64,000 nucleotides of DNA from NCBI GenBank assembly GCA_036852015.1, contig JAANDG010000278.1:62001-126000 (forward strand), read 5' to 3'. The notes under the pieces were generated by a model. It did no database searches. It was not told the origin of the DNA and saw only the letters and a list, made by a program, of their open reading frames with translations. How positions within the stretch are numbered: the stretch's first letter is position 1; each line of letters opens with the position of its first letter. Position numbers and translations under genes: made by a program. The stretch comes from Pelodera strongyloides. Lineage: Eukaryota; Nematoda; Chromadorea; Rhabditida; Rhabditidae. Shown piece by piece: positions 22,979 through 34,716 of this stretch.

Positions 22979-25791
22979 TCACGTCCTAAAATCGTCCAAA
23001 TCCTTGTGTTTCTTTTTGAAGACAATCAAAGGCGGAAGTCGATAGTGTTTTCCATAGAATTCTGGCAACACCGTCACTGCTTTGTAGTAGAGGTGACGGG
23101 GTAGAGGACGGAGAGATGGCCTTAAAGGGCATGTCAAGGGGGATTCTGCGCAGAAAGGCATCTCCTGGCGCAGACTAAGTAAATCTCGAAAGGCGCCTAT
23201 TACAGTAAACCCATAAAAATGGCGCCAGAATAAAATATTTGAGATTTTGTCATAAACGTGAACAAAACCCGCCGCAACGCACGCAAACGGGTGCGTTGGC
23301 TTTTTTTTTTTGACCCAACATGCAAAACCGGCTTGACATTCCCTTTAAAGGGATAGGTTCACCTCAATTTTGAGATTGATCCTGCCTCGAGGAGCAAAGG
23401 AAATTTACTGCAATTTTCGCATTTTTCGTCATAGGTCATACTATCAACAGAAATTATAAAAAAGGTTCAATTCGAGGTGAATCTATCCCTTTACTTGTGA
23501 GCATTGATACATTGATGTAATCACAACATTTATTCCGCTAGTCGGCTAGCCACGTTTCGTACAAAGGACCAGCAGGACCCGTACAAGATGGACATGCCAA
23601 ATCCAAATGTTAAATTATGCGATTTTGTTTCCGTAATTGACAAAATTGTGTTGTTAAGCAGTTTGAATGACTTTCCCAATAAAACCATACCTAGGAACCG
23701 CGAACGACATCAGAATTGGTCTTCTTGTAGTTGTCGTCATCTATGCGATTATTTTTGTATGAAATATCCTTGGTCTCCTACAAGCTTGGAGACCAAGCGT
23801 TTTCGACAGTTTTCCGAATCTTAGAAACGATAGTCACTAGTTTATTATGTATTCCCATTCACTATTCACATCGCAAGAAAATATTTTGATAAACCATTTT
23901 CTAGCAACCTAGCCAACAATTCATGTACGCTTGTTTTCGTTCATTTCAAAATAACGAAGGAAATAATTAAATAACGAAAAAAATAAGGAACTTCTTACCA
24001 TGACTCGTGGTTCCTGCCGGAAAAGCAACTGACGGTCCTGGATCGGAGGAGACAAGTCATTTTCGAACAAATACTGAAACTTCACATGCAAACACCTTGA
24101 TTTGTTCATCGAAGGAGATCTTATAATGCGTGTTTTTTTAAACGATTTACTGTTCGGTACAAACTAATGTCACCAAGTCCACGACCCATAAATACATGCT
24201 TGTTAGATATCAGCATGGTAAAATAATAGCAATGTTAGATAGAATTACCAGAAAACTGCAAATTGCAAGTGCAAAAAAAAAACTAGTCATACACCTATCT
24301 CACAATCATCACAAAAAAGACACACACACATACTCTACCCTTGGTACTCTACTATTCTACGGTATACTCTATTCTACGGTAGTTGAAGATATCTGCTAAT
24401 TCCCCCAGTTCTGAGGAGGGGCACTTGTTTCGACTCTTATTCTGTGTTACCAATATTCGCAACAAGTCATCATATAAGCCACGTTGGCTCAACTATACTG
24501 ATTGTGAGTCTGATAACACAACTACGAAATGCACAAAAAAACCACTCTTACTTGAACATATGATTTGTCCGTTTCATGGATAAGGAATGCTTTCCCATTT
24601 TTAACCTTTTTTCTTCGTCGAATTATCCGAACCATTCCATCATTTAGGCCGCTAAACTGGACAAATGGAACATTAGCGGGAGCAAAAAAATTACACCAAA
24701 TGCGGCGTCAATGGGTTTTAAAAAAAACTTTAAAAAAAAACGTACGTCTTGACAACCGGCTGATTGTTTGCCAGTTTCACAATCAATTTCGGTTTATATT
24801 CAATACGAAGCGGGCTGAAATCTCTGTGGAACACAAGACGACGGTAGACAGCATTTGGATAGTTCCTAGAGCTCCGACTATTGAGTAAAGTATGTCGATT
24901 TCGAGGAATACTGAAGAAGCTACCAGAGGTCGCAGCCTCAGCCGAACTAAAGAAAAATGTCATTACGACGTTTGAACGGATGTACCAATGTGGGGAACAT
25001 TTATGCAATATGTTTTGTTAATGATGAGAATAACACTTTGGGATTTGCGGATTTATCTGGCGGTTTTTTTTTTGAGTTTGAGGAGTATCATTCTTACCGA
25101 TTGGCTGAAATATATGCCCAACAACCGTTTTCAATCGAAAGTAGAATGATTAATAAGAAATTGTGCATATTGCCGATAGTGAGATGATAATTAGTGAGAA
25201 TGAAAGAACGTAAACAAAGGTACGGCTAGCATAGCTGTATAGCGGCTCTCTCTCTAAACAAACCCCGTTTTGATAACACAAAGGAAAGTGGTTGTATATC
25301 AAGTAGAACCGGATTTCCTATCACTTTAATGTAAGCCTAGAACAATGTTGCTTCCTTCCAATACAGGTTAGTGACATGTAGAAAAGAAGAATATTTCGAA
25401 TATGTTGTTCCTTTTTTCTCTGTATTTATGAACACTAAAGCTTGGCCCAATTATTATTGCTTGATGAGGCGAAACCCGAGCGCGACTTCGCTCCGCGGAG
25501 GGTAGGCGCGACCACCAGAAAAAGCGAATATTGATGCAGAAACATGTAAAAGGATGCGCGGCGACTTCGCCAGGTTTTCGCGAAAAGGTTTTCAATGCAC
25601 TCCGGTAATTTGGCGAAAGTATCGGCGAAAAATGGACGAGCAATAGGAAGGCGCGACTGATTTTTTCCAGCTTTGCGTTGCACAGAAAATTTTTTAAAGC
25701 GGATCTTTCTGTTAAAATAATTTAGGTACTTACCTTTACCTACTGATTTCGGGAAACATCCCAGTTTATCTGAAAAATCTGCTTCAGACAT
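22979..25791 (-). CDS. Small basic protein gene, model incomplete, function unknown
   Basis: Four coding-looking exons are seen on the minus strand. 25734-25791 starts MSEADFSDKLG directly after an acceptor. 24746-24946 encodes a basic, Arg/Asn/Ser-rich segment. 23999-24073 encodes YLFENDLSPPI to QEPRVM, and may extend upstream to a G at about 24095, which would restore phase. The last, ending at the TGA at 22979-22981, encodes PLPRHLYYKAV to KKKHKDLDDFRT. Phases do not all match, so an exon is missing or a boundary is wrong; an open frame from 25708 leftwards is phase-compatible with exon 1. The last exon abuts a MITE (23126-23344) that may supply its acceptor. The gene converges on the plus-strand membrane-protein gene, with stops 215 bp apart and facing polyadenylation signals. 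No family is recognised. Confidence 0.45.
23126..23344. mobile_element. TTAA MITE with AGGGCATGTCAAG ends
   Basis: Ends AGGGCATGTCAAG and CTTGACATTCCCT are inverted copies, flanked by TTAA at 23122-23125 and 23345-23348. Internal sequence matches, in reverse orientation, the element at 59970-60275 (shared blocks include CTGCGCAGAAGG, CGCCTTTCGAGAT and GGGTTTTGTTCACG-like sequence). It lies against the last exon of the minus-strand gene. Confidence 0.8.
23349..23490. mobile_element. Second TTAA MITE sharing one TTAA with its neighbour
   Basis: It begins AGGGATAGGTTCACCTC immediately after the TTAA that closes the previous element, and ends in the inverted copy GAGGTGAATCTATCCCT followed by TTAC (a decayed TTAA). 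The ends differ from those of the left-hand element, so these are two families placed end to end. Confidence 0.75.
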
Positions 25792-27219
25792 CTACACAGG
25801 AGTATACCGTCCCCACATAGTTTCCCACAAACTATAATCTCTCTTCCGTCCAACAATTATCAGCTCAACAAAAGAACCCAAAATTGCATTTGTTCGTTAA
25901 ACTTTTATTTCTTCGTGACAAAAACATGGTTAGCGAAAAAATGAACAAAGGCAAACTACTGAAAGCACCAAATTGGGCATGCATTTGAAGAAAAAATAAG
26001 CACAACAAAGAGAATAAAATTAAGTGAGTTCACCCGAACAATTTCAACAATGTTTATAATTATACCATAATCTTGGATATCTCAACTTGTACTTTTTGTT
26101 TATTATTCCGATCAGATGCTGACGAACTAACAATTCACGATAATCAGAATCCTAGATAGAGCCGCACACACACAATAGAAGCTCGAGTATCTAACAACTA
26201 ATTGAAAAAAACATACAACAAAATAAAATGAGATCACTAAATAAAAAAACATTAAGTTCGACGCCTATACGTTACACACGACGGATGAAATCAAAATCTA
26301 CATAGACGAATATGTCGACACCGTATATACTGACAATTGACAGACACATATATATATAACTCTCGGGAACTGACACACTTGACGGTATCATATGCATAGG
26401 TTAGGTTGTGGTTAAGACTTTCTAGTAAAATTTTCCAAATAAAAAATGTAAAAAAAAACGAGAAGAACATCTCAAATCAAGTACTAAAGGGAATAGAGCG
26501 TGTAACCGTATGCACAAACTTGGCGAGTCTATTCCTACGGCTGTTTCATATTCTCATTAGCCCGTATTCTCGGGTCGACGGGAATGTTCCGTTTGGGAGC
26601 TCATTCGTATGCAAATTTTTCTTCAAGCTAGTCTAGATAGTCGAGAAATTTGCATACAAAGGATTTCCCAAACGGAACGTTTCCGTCGACCCGAGAATAC
26701 GGGCTAATGTGTTTCTTTTCGGGGAGATACGCTAGCTAGAGAGGCTACTTCTGAGTTCCTGTATACGGTGACCGGTATACAATTGTACTGACGTTGTGCT
26801 GGTTAAGAAAAGTACAATTACAACAAAGACACCAACCTATTCTCTTTCAAACAAAGAGTCTGCTCTACATCCTCATAGGTCACTATAAACTGCTCTTCGT
26901 GTATTCTTTGGTGGCGATGCTTATCACAAAGGCTGATCCAAAAGTTCATCTCTTTCGGTTGTTCGGCCCAATGAGCGGGCTTTCTCTTCATAGACGATAC
27001 CTGAAGTATGCGCCCATATGTGTATTTGCATTCTTGATTAGTAAGAACTTATGCCTTGCTGGCGTAAAAATAAACATCCCCCTTGGACTATAACGAAAAC
27101 ATAATCAGCAGCCATTTGGGGCGCGCGATAGCACGTTCTGGCCCTTTTTGGTTCTTTTGTGAATTGCTTCATCTTCAGCCATGATTTGTCCCAGAAAACC
27201 GAAAAACGTGTATCTGTGT
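25792..27219. other. Region between the zinc-finger gene and the downstream minus gene
   Basis: Holds the presumed 3' untranslated region of the zinc-finger gene, the TA hairpin element 26560-26704 and, on the minus strand, AATAAA at 25904-25909. The acceptor TGTGTAG stands directly before the ATG at 25791, about 110 bp past that signal. This is the spacing of a nematode intercistronic region. No other gene was seen. Confidence 0.45.
26560..26704. mobile_element. TA-flanked hairpin MITE, copy 1
   Basis: A near-complete palindrome: GCCCGTATTCTCGGGTCGAC at the left is mirrored at the right, with TA at both flanks (26558-26559, 26705-26706). Ends and TA target match the longer element at 38188-38769. 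It probably lies in the 3' untranslated region of the zinc-finger gene. Confidence 0.8.
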
Positions 27220-27891
27220 CTAGTTCTCAAACTCAAAAGAGTCATAATTAGTAGTATCTAAACAAAAACACAAAAGTATACCCAGATATTCGCACATCAT
27301 TCGTCCGCTCTGTATCGTAAGCGGGCCAGGGGCATTCGGTTGCGCATCATAGAACACAATCATCTGAAATAGGGAATAACGACATTATCTATTATAAGAT
27401 ACACACATGTTCGAAGAACAAAGAAGATCACATGGCTGTGAAGTTTCAAAAAGACAGATCACTTGAGGGGTGAAAGGCTTATTGCTTATCTTGCACACAA
27501 TTCCAACGTGAAAGTCCGCGCAATCGCCGCGCACAAAAAAAACACGGTGCGCAACAGGGGCACGACGCACTACCTCTAGGGTGCGCATACACCACATGGG
27601 CCTTCCCAAAATGGTGCGCCGCGGTGCGCCCATTGAAATAGAAGACCTGTAGAGCACCTAGTGGGGGTGCGCGGCGTACCAGCGGCGGCCACTTCTTTTG
27701 CGCGCGGCGATGGCGCGGAATTTCACCAGTATCGGCATAGATTCATACGTTAAATGAGCAGTCGAAAACATACTCGATGATGTCGATCCACATGTTGGTT
27801 AAACACGTCAAACTCGTTAAACTGTGTGGAACACGCCTGTAATAGAGATATTAACAATGAGAATAAATGGCGAAGACAATTCCAAAGCTTT

Positions 27892-27946
<55 letters not shown>

Positions 27947-30900
27947 GAGAGGAGAGAGAGAGGAGAGAGAGAGAGAAGAGAGAGACAGGTGACTAGAGAG
28001 AGAGTGAGGATAGCCAGGTTGAGAGATATGCAGAGAGTGAGAGAAAGAGAGGAGACACAGGTGAGAGATATGCAGAGAGCACAATCACTCACCGTACAGT
28101 TCACTTTTTGTCCTACTCTGATGGAATGCGATTGAGCAAAATGATGTCGTAGTGCAAGTTCCTGAAAACAAAATCATGTCTGACGTATAGATAACCAACC
28201 ACATAATTCACGGAGCACAATCCATGTATTCACTTATTCAGTCCACAAATTAAATAATATCAACAGGCACTGGCCAAATGTGCCCCACTTCGCCAGAGGA
28301 TCGTAATAAAAATAAAACATAAATGTAATATTGAAAAAAAAATAGGTTGAAACCTACCGGATTCGTTCCCCGACCTTTGAAGCCACACACTGCGCACAGC
28401 AAGAACTGAGGGATGCTGTGGGACATAATATGTCTGAGCATCACACCGTCCACCTAAACAATTGGAACATAAGATATTTTTTATGGAATAAAGAGTTAAT
28501 AATAACATAACTACACGCGTTCAGCACAAAATGGCAAGAACATATGCAACGCAGGCATTGCAACTAAAGTCCAGAGATTTCTCATGAAATTGCATTTGCA
28601 ACAGCTACGAACTTACTACCTAGCTTACGAACCATGCACGATAACATCATAAAGTCCAGTAAGCTCTCCACCTAATTGTACGTTAAAATAGCACCTAATT
28701 AACTTATGAATGAAGCTTGAAGAATGAAAGGTCCAAATGACATACCTCCAAAGACCACTGATCACATGTGCCACACAATAAACAGCATTGATCGACCTGT
28801 GTCCTGAAAACAATTGGATAAACCTCATTTTCCTTGTTGGACCAGCTTTAGACTTAAAGCGAAATGCCGGCCGGTGTTTGAAACACGACGCGTGGACAAC
28901 TGAATTCTTACGTATTTATGGTATTTGGCTCGAATTTAGCTCCATTTTTTATTATAATTATGTTTATTTGCATAAGCTGCATACAAATGCTCGCCGTTAT
29001 TTCGCTTTACATATGTATAAAACATGTCAACCGACATAGCGTAAGAATAACATTCAATATACTCACTCGTCGTGAAGCCTTTCATGCGCCGCGAGCGCAG
29101 ATGAAGTAGCAAATCTTGCTCCACATGTGCTGAAAAGAAGCAGATGTAACCGGAAAAACGGGTTACGGGATTGAATACTACCACTCACGGAACTGAGCAC
29201 ATAAACTGCAAATACACAGTACACCAAAAGAAACATGTAAAACACCAGATACAGGTATAGGCATAGGTGCACGACAAACTAGGACTTTAACAAACCTCAA
29301 AGATCTAAGCTGTGCGCCGTGGGCCGCGCTCAGGTGCTTCTTCATTGGGTAAATTCCGAGGAAGCGCCCAGGATTGCAACCAATCACAGGACACAATAGC
29401 TCCCATACAACACTTCTGAACAAAAGAATTCAAGTACAGAAACACTAAAAACGATGTGGGCGGCGTTCGTGGGTGGTCTCCCCGAAGGCATACTCATAAA
29501 AACTAGACGCAGAGAAGAACAAGAAATGCAAGGACAAATCAAACCTTAGAAACTAACCGTCTATTATGTCCAATGAGCACATGATGCACCATGTCCCTCT
29601 CAGTAGCGAATGCCCTCATGCAAACCGAGCAAAAGTATCGATTGTTCGAATTGTGCATATAATGATGAAGCATCTGATGACTCTGATTGACCATCAACGT
29701 CCCACACACCTAAAGGTTAAAGGTCACCAAGAACTAGATGAAATCAATTTCAGAATTCAAAAATTCCCTCCTCGACTAGTTAAGAAGGTATGGTTATGTT
29801 AGACTCATAATTGAACTGTGCGTGAATCGCATGCCTGAAATACACGGTCCGTCCTGCTCATAAAATGGCAAAACTGGATGGTAATATGTAGATTAACTGA
29901 TTAACAAACCTGGCAGGGCTGCGGGTCAAGCCTAAACGCGGCTTGGTTTCTCATGCTCGCGAGTGGTACTTGGTTTCTCGTGCTCATCTGTTGTTGCGCA
30001 GACACAGACACGTGTGCAGCCTGCACCGGCGGGCGACTAACTACAGGTTGAAGACGCTACAAAAACAAAATTAGATTAAAATAAAGACAACGCTCCACTA
30101 GGACAGTGCTCCAATTCACTTATAGCCGTTTGACAAGAATTTATTGAGCTCGCCCCGAACATCAGCGAGACAGTTTTATGTACAAAATCAAGCGGAAAAA
30201 CAAACGTGAAAACCTTTCCATAATAATATAATACGTCACTAACCTGCGCCGGGTTATCGCGGAAGGCCATTTGAACGGCTTCACACGTTATCTATAAGAG
30301 GGTTATACATAAGTGCGAATAATCCTCCATATGGCAAGGAATGACGAGATTTCGATTATATACAAACATAACGGTCATTTATCAATGTGTGGTAAAGCCA
30401 TATACCTGTGAACAAACTTGTCTCAGATACATGTCTCCTGCCAAGAGTCCAAACAAAGAAATGTACATCAAATGATTTAATAGGGAATGTGGTGTTATTT
30501 AATAAATAAATAAATAAATAAAATAAAGGATCAAACCTGAAATCTGGCTGGCGCTCCGGGAGTGGGCCTTTGTCGCTGTGCAATCGTCCACTGAAGAGCC
30601 AAACGTTACACACAAAAATGGGAAAAAGGATCTCCGATGGGAGCCAAAGAAAATATATACGCATATCAAGACATAAGTAGTTCAATGACACAAACACAAG
30701 GTATGCTTGCAGAAAGAATATTCAATAGTTACCAATACGTTCAAAACCTACTTGGTTTTCCATGGTGCGGATGACGTGCTGAAAAAGATACGTAAGAAAA
30801 TAGCATTAAACATGTTACGGGGCAGAAATGGAATATGCTTTACTAAAAAATCACTAACGACAAAAACACACTTGTATCATAGGCGCCCTGATGTAGTCGA

Positions 30901-33900
30901 TTATGCCGCTCATAAGGAGATCCGGCCCCTAAATAATTGACGTCAATGAAAGAAACGTTCGTGAGCAACAAATTGGGGTATTTGTTTGTTTGTTTGTTTG
31001 TAAGGACGATGCCGTTACGAGCTACATTTATGATGCGCATTTGCTCGGTAGCTCAGGTTTCCCATGCACTGCACTGAAGAAAACAAGCGTTACAGGTTGG
31101 CGTTACATATAACAACAACAAAAACATAGGGCTCACCGTTAAGCCTCCGCGAAGCAAAGGTTTTGCCGTAAATAATACAAAGTTGGCGTTTCTGACTCCT
31201 CCACAAAACGAGGCCAATTCCAAGTGAGAAATGCAAATTTGCTCAAACGGAGAGAACTGAAAAAGGAACGAGAATTAAGCAAACAATAGGGCACGTCACC
31301 TCCTAATTAGCATATGGGTGAACGCTCCTGTCAACCGAGTATATTCCCGCAGTAACCTAATTGTAAATTGTAAGTCACATTCACATCCGTACAACCTTGT
31401 GTAAGTGTGTCTGTGTTGCTCTGTTATACATGCGAGTAATAAAAATAGCTGAATTCTGAATACCCACCAAGATACTGTAACAAATGGCGCGTTTATCCCT
31501 CTCACTGAAATTTCCGTAAAGTTTCAAGAGCCACTCGCGTCTGAGTGACAGTGTTTGACTGGAAGGAATGGGCACCATATTCTCCGAGTTATTTTCGCGG
31601 CCACACAAGACACACACGTGCATCATCTGCAATAGAATTTTAGTTAAGAACAGGTCGCAATTTATGATAATGACACGGCACATCCTCAAATATTTTAGTT
31701 AAGAACAGATTCTGTCGGTCGCAAAGAAAGACGTATATGTACAGACAATGGTCCAAATATCTAAAAATAACTGAATAGATAGAAACATAAGCTCCAGGTG
31801 GGGTCCAGCGCCCCTACTTACGTTAATCTATTCCTTGTTCGAATAGTGAAATTGAGAGCAAGAACAGGAACAACAGAATACAAGGGAGTGTGGCCCACCG
31901 GTGTTGTAAATCGCGAAAATGGACTCACCTTCTTAACCCTTTCCAACAAGAACTGCTTGTTCCAATCATTACCCGAGGACGAGGAGAAATGTCCCTGACA
32001 TATCACAGAGAACCCTCGCTGTAGACGCATTCGCATAGTCAGCTGAAAGTCAAAATGTTCACCCATTGGCTGGCATTATAAGATAACATCGTGCGCTTAT
32101 CATATGTGCTGAGTCAGATGAAGCCAGGCTAACATTAACTGGTTCAGAATTTTTTTTACTTCTCTCATGCAGTAAAAATCCGATTTCTCTAACTATACAT
32201 ATACAGTAAAATAAAAATGATAACCAACCTTTCTGGCAAAATGCACAAACTGATCTTGCGTCATACCAAAATCTCGAATCTGAAAAAAGGTACGGTCACT
32301 TCAGTCACTGAAGCAATGAGACACTTGGAGTAGAGATTGCACAATTACTTGATTGCACTTAACTACAATTACTTACGTCTCTTTCCAGAAGCTGAGCGAG
32401 CTGTGTCCGTGCATTGTCCGGAACGACCATTGATTGTTGTGGCGTTCCGAGATGACCACACAAAATACAACGGTGGACCAGGAGCTACAATATAGATATC
32501 GCTGAATATGTTCTGTCTTAGATATGAATGCCGAACACTGCTCATCCGATAAAACACAATGATTTGATAGGATAGTTAATGCATAGGAAAGGTTTAGATA
32601 CCAACCTCTGCGAGTGAATTGCAGAACATCATATCAAACGACGGATCATTTGAGTTGAATTCTTCGGCAGGCAGGTTCAGTTCCGGGAACAGTATTTGTC
32701 TGTTTAAAGACGAGCTGTCCCGTCTCTTGATTAGCAGTTGACTTGCATCCTGCAAACATGAAAATCAGAACAAGTTACCAAATCAAGAAAACGCACTTGT
32801 TAAACTCCGAAACAAGCAAGTAAACAACATACTGCGCCCGGGCGCTGCTGCTGCGCGCTGCTCGACGCAGACGCTTCAGATGTTGCTGTCTGCGTTACGC
32901 GTGTTGAGGAAGAGGAAGAAGTAGCACAGGTGGAAGTAGGCACTAAAATGATAAAACTGGAAATTAATCATATCAAATATCAACCGATCAGCTAAAACCA
33001 AAGTGTTACCACGAAAAAAAAAAAAGCAAGAAAACCCCTTAAGGAAAACAAACCATGCGCAGATGTTGATGGAGTACTGAGCAAATTAACAAGCCTGGGG
33101 ACGTTTTGAGCAGGAGAAGAGGCCTGAAACAAAATGTACTGGTCTTTCAGAAACGAGGCTAACAAAAGATAAAAATATCATACTTCTTGCTCAAAAAGTA
33201 ATCCTCATTGCTACCTTTCACAAGGATAAAACAATGTTCTAAATAACAGCAATTAGCAAAAGTGAAAGTGTCCACACACACCTGTTGTCTTCCGGGGATT
33301 ATTCGCGCACCATTCGGGCCTCGTATCTGAAAAGGTAAAATCACTAAAGTGACAAACTATGAGAATACTACTTTTCCCATTCCAAGCCCGTCTGCTTACA
33401 AACAGACAGACAGACAAACAAACAAACAAACAAAAGGCAGATGCTTACAAAAGGTGGTGGAACTCTTGCTTCCTGCTGCTGGTTCTGTTGCATGTTTTGC
33501 ATGGCCGCAAGCTGCGCCTGCGATTGTGCAATCTGTACTAGTACATTTGATGCAGTCGTAGGCACGGACACGGGAACTTGTTGGTGTGCAGATGCCTGTG
33601 GCACGGAACGTCGAGGGTCCATTTGTTGTGGTTGCGCCAACGTTCGATGCGCAGCCTGCAGCAGAGCGTGGGCTTGTGCCGTAGCATTCGATTGCGGTAC
33701 AGAAGCAGAAGTCTGTTGATGGCTCTGCTGTGGAAGCTGCGCCGATGAAACCGTTGTGGAAATCGGGAACGGAGTCTAAAATAGGCACATCACTATAAGC
33801 ATTAAGAACAAATTTAGGGCTTTCTATGCAAATCTCTTCAACTTTCATTACTTTTCATTAACAAACCCGCCATGGTTTAGTAGGAGTCGGGATTTCACCA

Positions 33901-34716
33901 GGCATGTTTGGCAATAGAAGAAGGTAAAAACTGAAAGACAAAAAAACTGACTATCTGTGGCCGCAACACGGCGGCGATGGGGTTGGGACGGCATTGTTGG
34001 GCAACATTTTGGAGCTGTAAGAAAACAAAATAAACTACAAAAGGAAAAAAAGATAGTTGTTATTGTTATGGACATTTGGCCGAGGCAATTGTCAGGGTGT
34101 GCTGTGTCATTATCATAAATTTGGTTGTTAATTATTATCACGCTCAGGCATGATGCATGATCCGGATATGAGGTTAGATGGTTAGATAGCGTGTATGCGG
34201 TATCAACTTTGAGAATAAAGCACAGATGTAAGTAAGCACACGCTACTTCACCTGAAACTCCATTTCCAGTAAAGATAACTAAATATAGCCAATTTTAAGA
34301 AAACACATAATCATACAAAATTACAAAAACAAAACAACGTTTGAAACATCGCTTACCGAACTAATGAGCACATCCGTTGTTCTTTGATTGCGGCGTTCTG
34401 CAAAAAAAAATATGAGATGAAAAATATGAAATACAGTGCTACAGTAGCTCGATCGTGATACCAGGCATCCATGGGTAAATTGCAGATAGTCTGCTTCAAA
34501 TATAGCTCCGGAAACGGGAAAAGGCCTCATCTCTTTAACCACCGCCTATACTCAGACGAAGAGCTACAAAAAGTTACCTCGGGTGGCAGCAAGAGATTCA
34601 TTCCTGGCGATCTCGAACCATCCCATGCATGTTTGCCGCGTGGCTTGCGATAACAGTAACTCGTCCAGCTCTTGTCGCCGACCTTCATTAGGACCCAGCC
34701 AAGCATTCGTTGTTAT
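27220..34716 (-). other. LIN-13-like gene, segment 4: Gln-rich region, C2CH modules and C-terminal fingers
   Basis: Exons: 34578-34716, 34357-34397, 33952-34014, 33449-33775, 33282-33326, 33054-33123, 32833-32942, 32606-32749, 32377-32484, 32229-32279, 31929-32042, 31468-31626, 31137-31256, 30872-30928, 30748-30778, 30537-30590, 30406-30437, 30244-30291, 29910-30056, 29558-29709, 29296-29415, 29067-29129, 28746-28803, 28358-28453, 28093-28161, 27774-27836, 27282-27363, 27220-27257. Exon 33449-33775 is strongly Gln/Ala/Ser-rich. Two C-x2-C...C-x2-H modules follow (CILC to CQGH; CVLC to CISH). C-terminal fingers are CQVC, CSVC, CPVIGC, CLLC, CAVC and CTAC, ending in the acidic tail YDSFEFEN. 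A candidate exon 31019-31068 did not fit in phase and was left out. Confidence 0.75.

Noticed and set aside
24383..25187. Plus-strand frames in the 24.4-25.2 kb region
   Set aside because: They have no splice continuity and overlap the better minus-strand exon 24746-24946.
27817..28135. Overlapping frames of about 100 codons on both strands
   Set aside because: They read through a GA repeat. Only the small exon at 28093-28161 on the minus strand is believable.
28629..28671. Candidate 43-base exon on the minus strand
   Set aside because: Including it breaks phase. Joining 28746 directly to 28453 keeps phase and a plausible finger (CLLC...HIMSH).
31019..31068. Candidate 50-base exon on the minus strand
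   Set aside because: It enters in phase but leaves in phase 2, while the next clear exon needs phase 0. Skipping it keeps the frame.
33349..33719. Several overlapping frames near 33.4-33.8 kb on both strands
   Set aside because: Only the frame rich in Gln, Ala and Ser on the minus strand joins in phase to both neighbours; the others are shadows.
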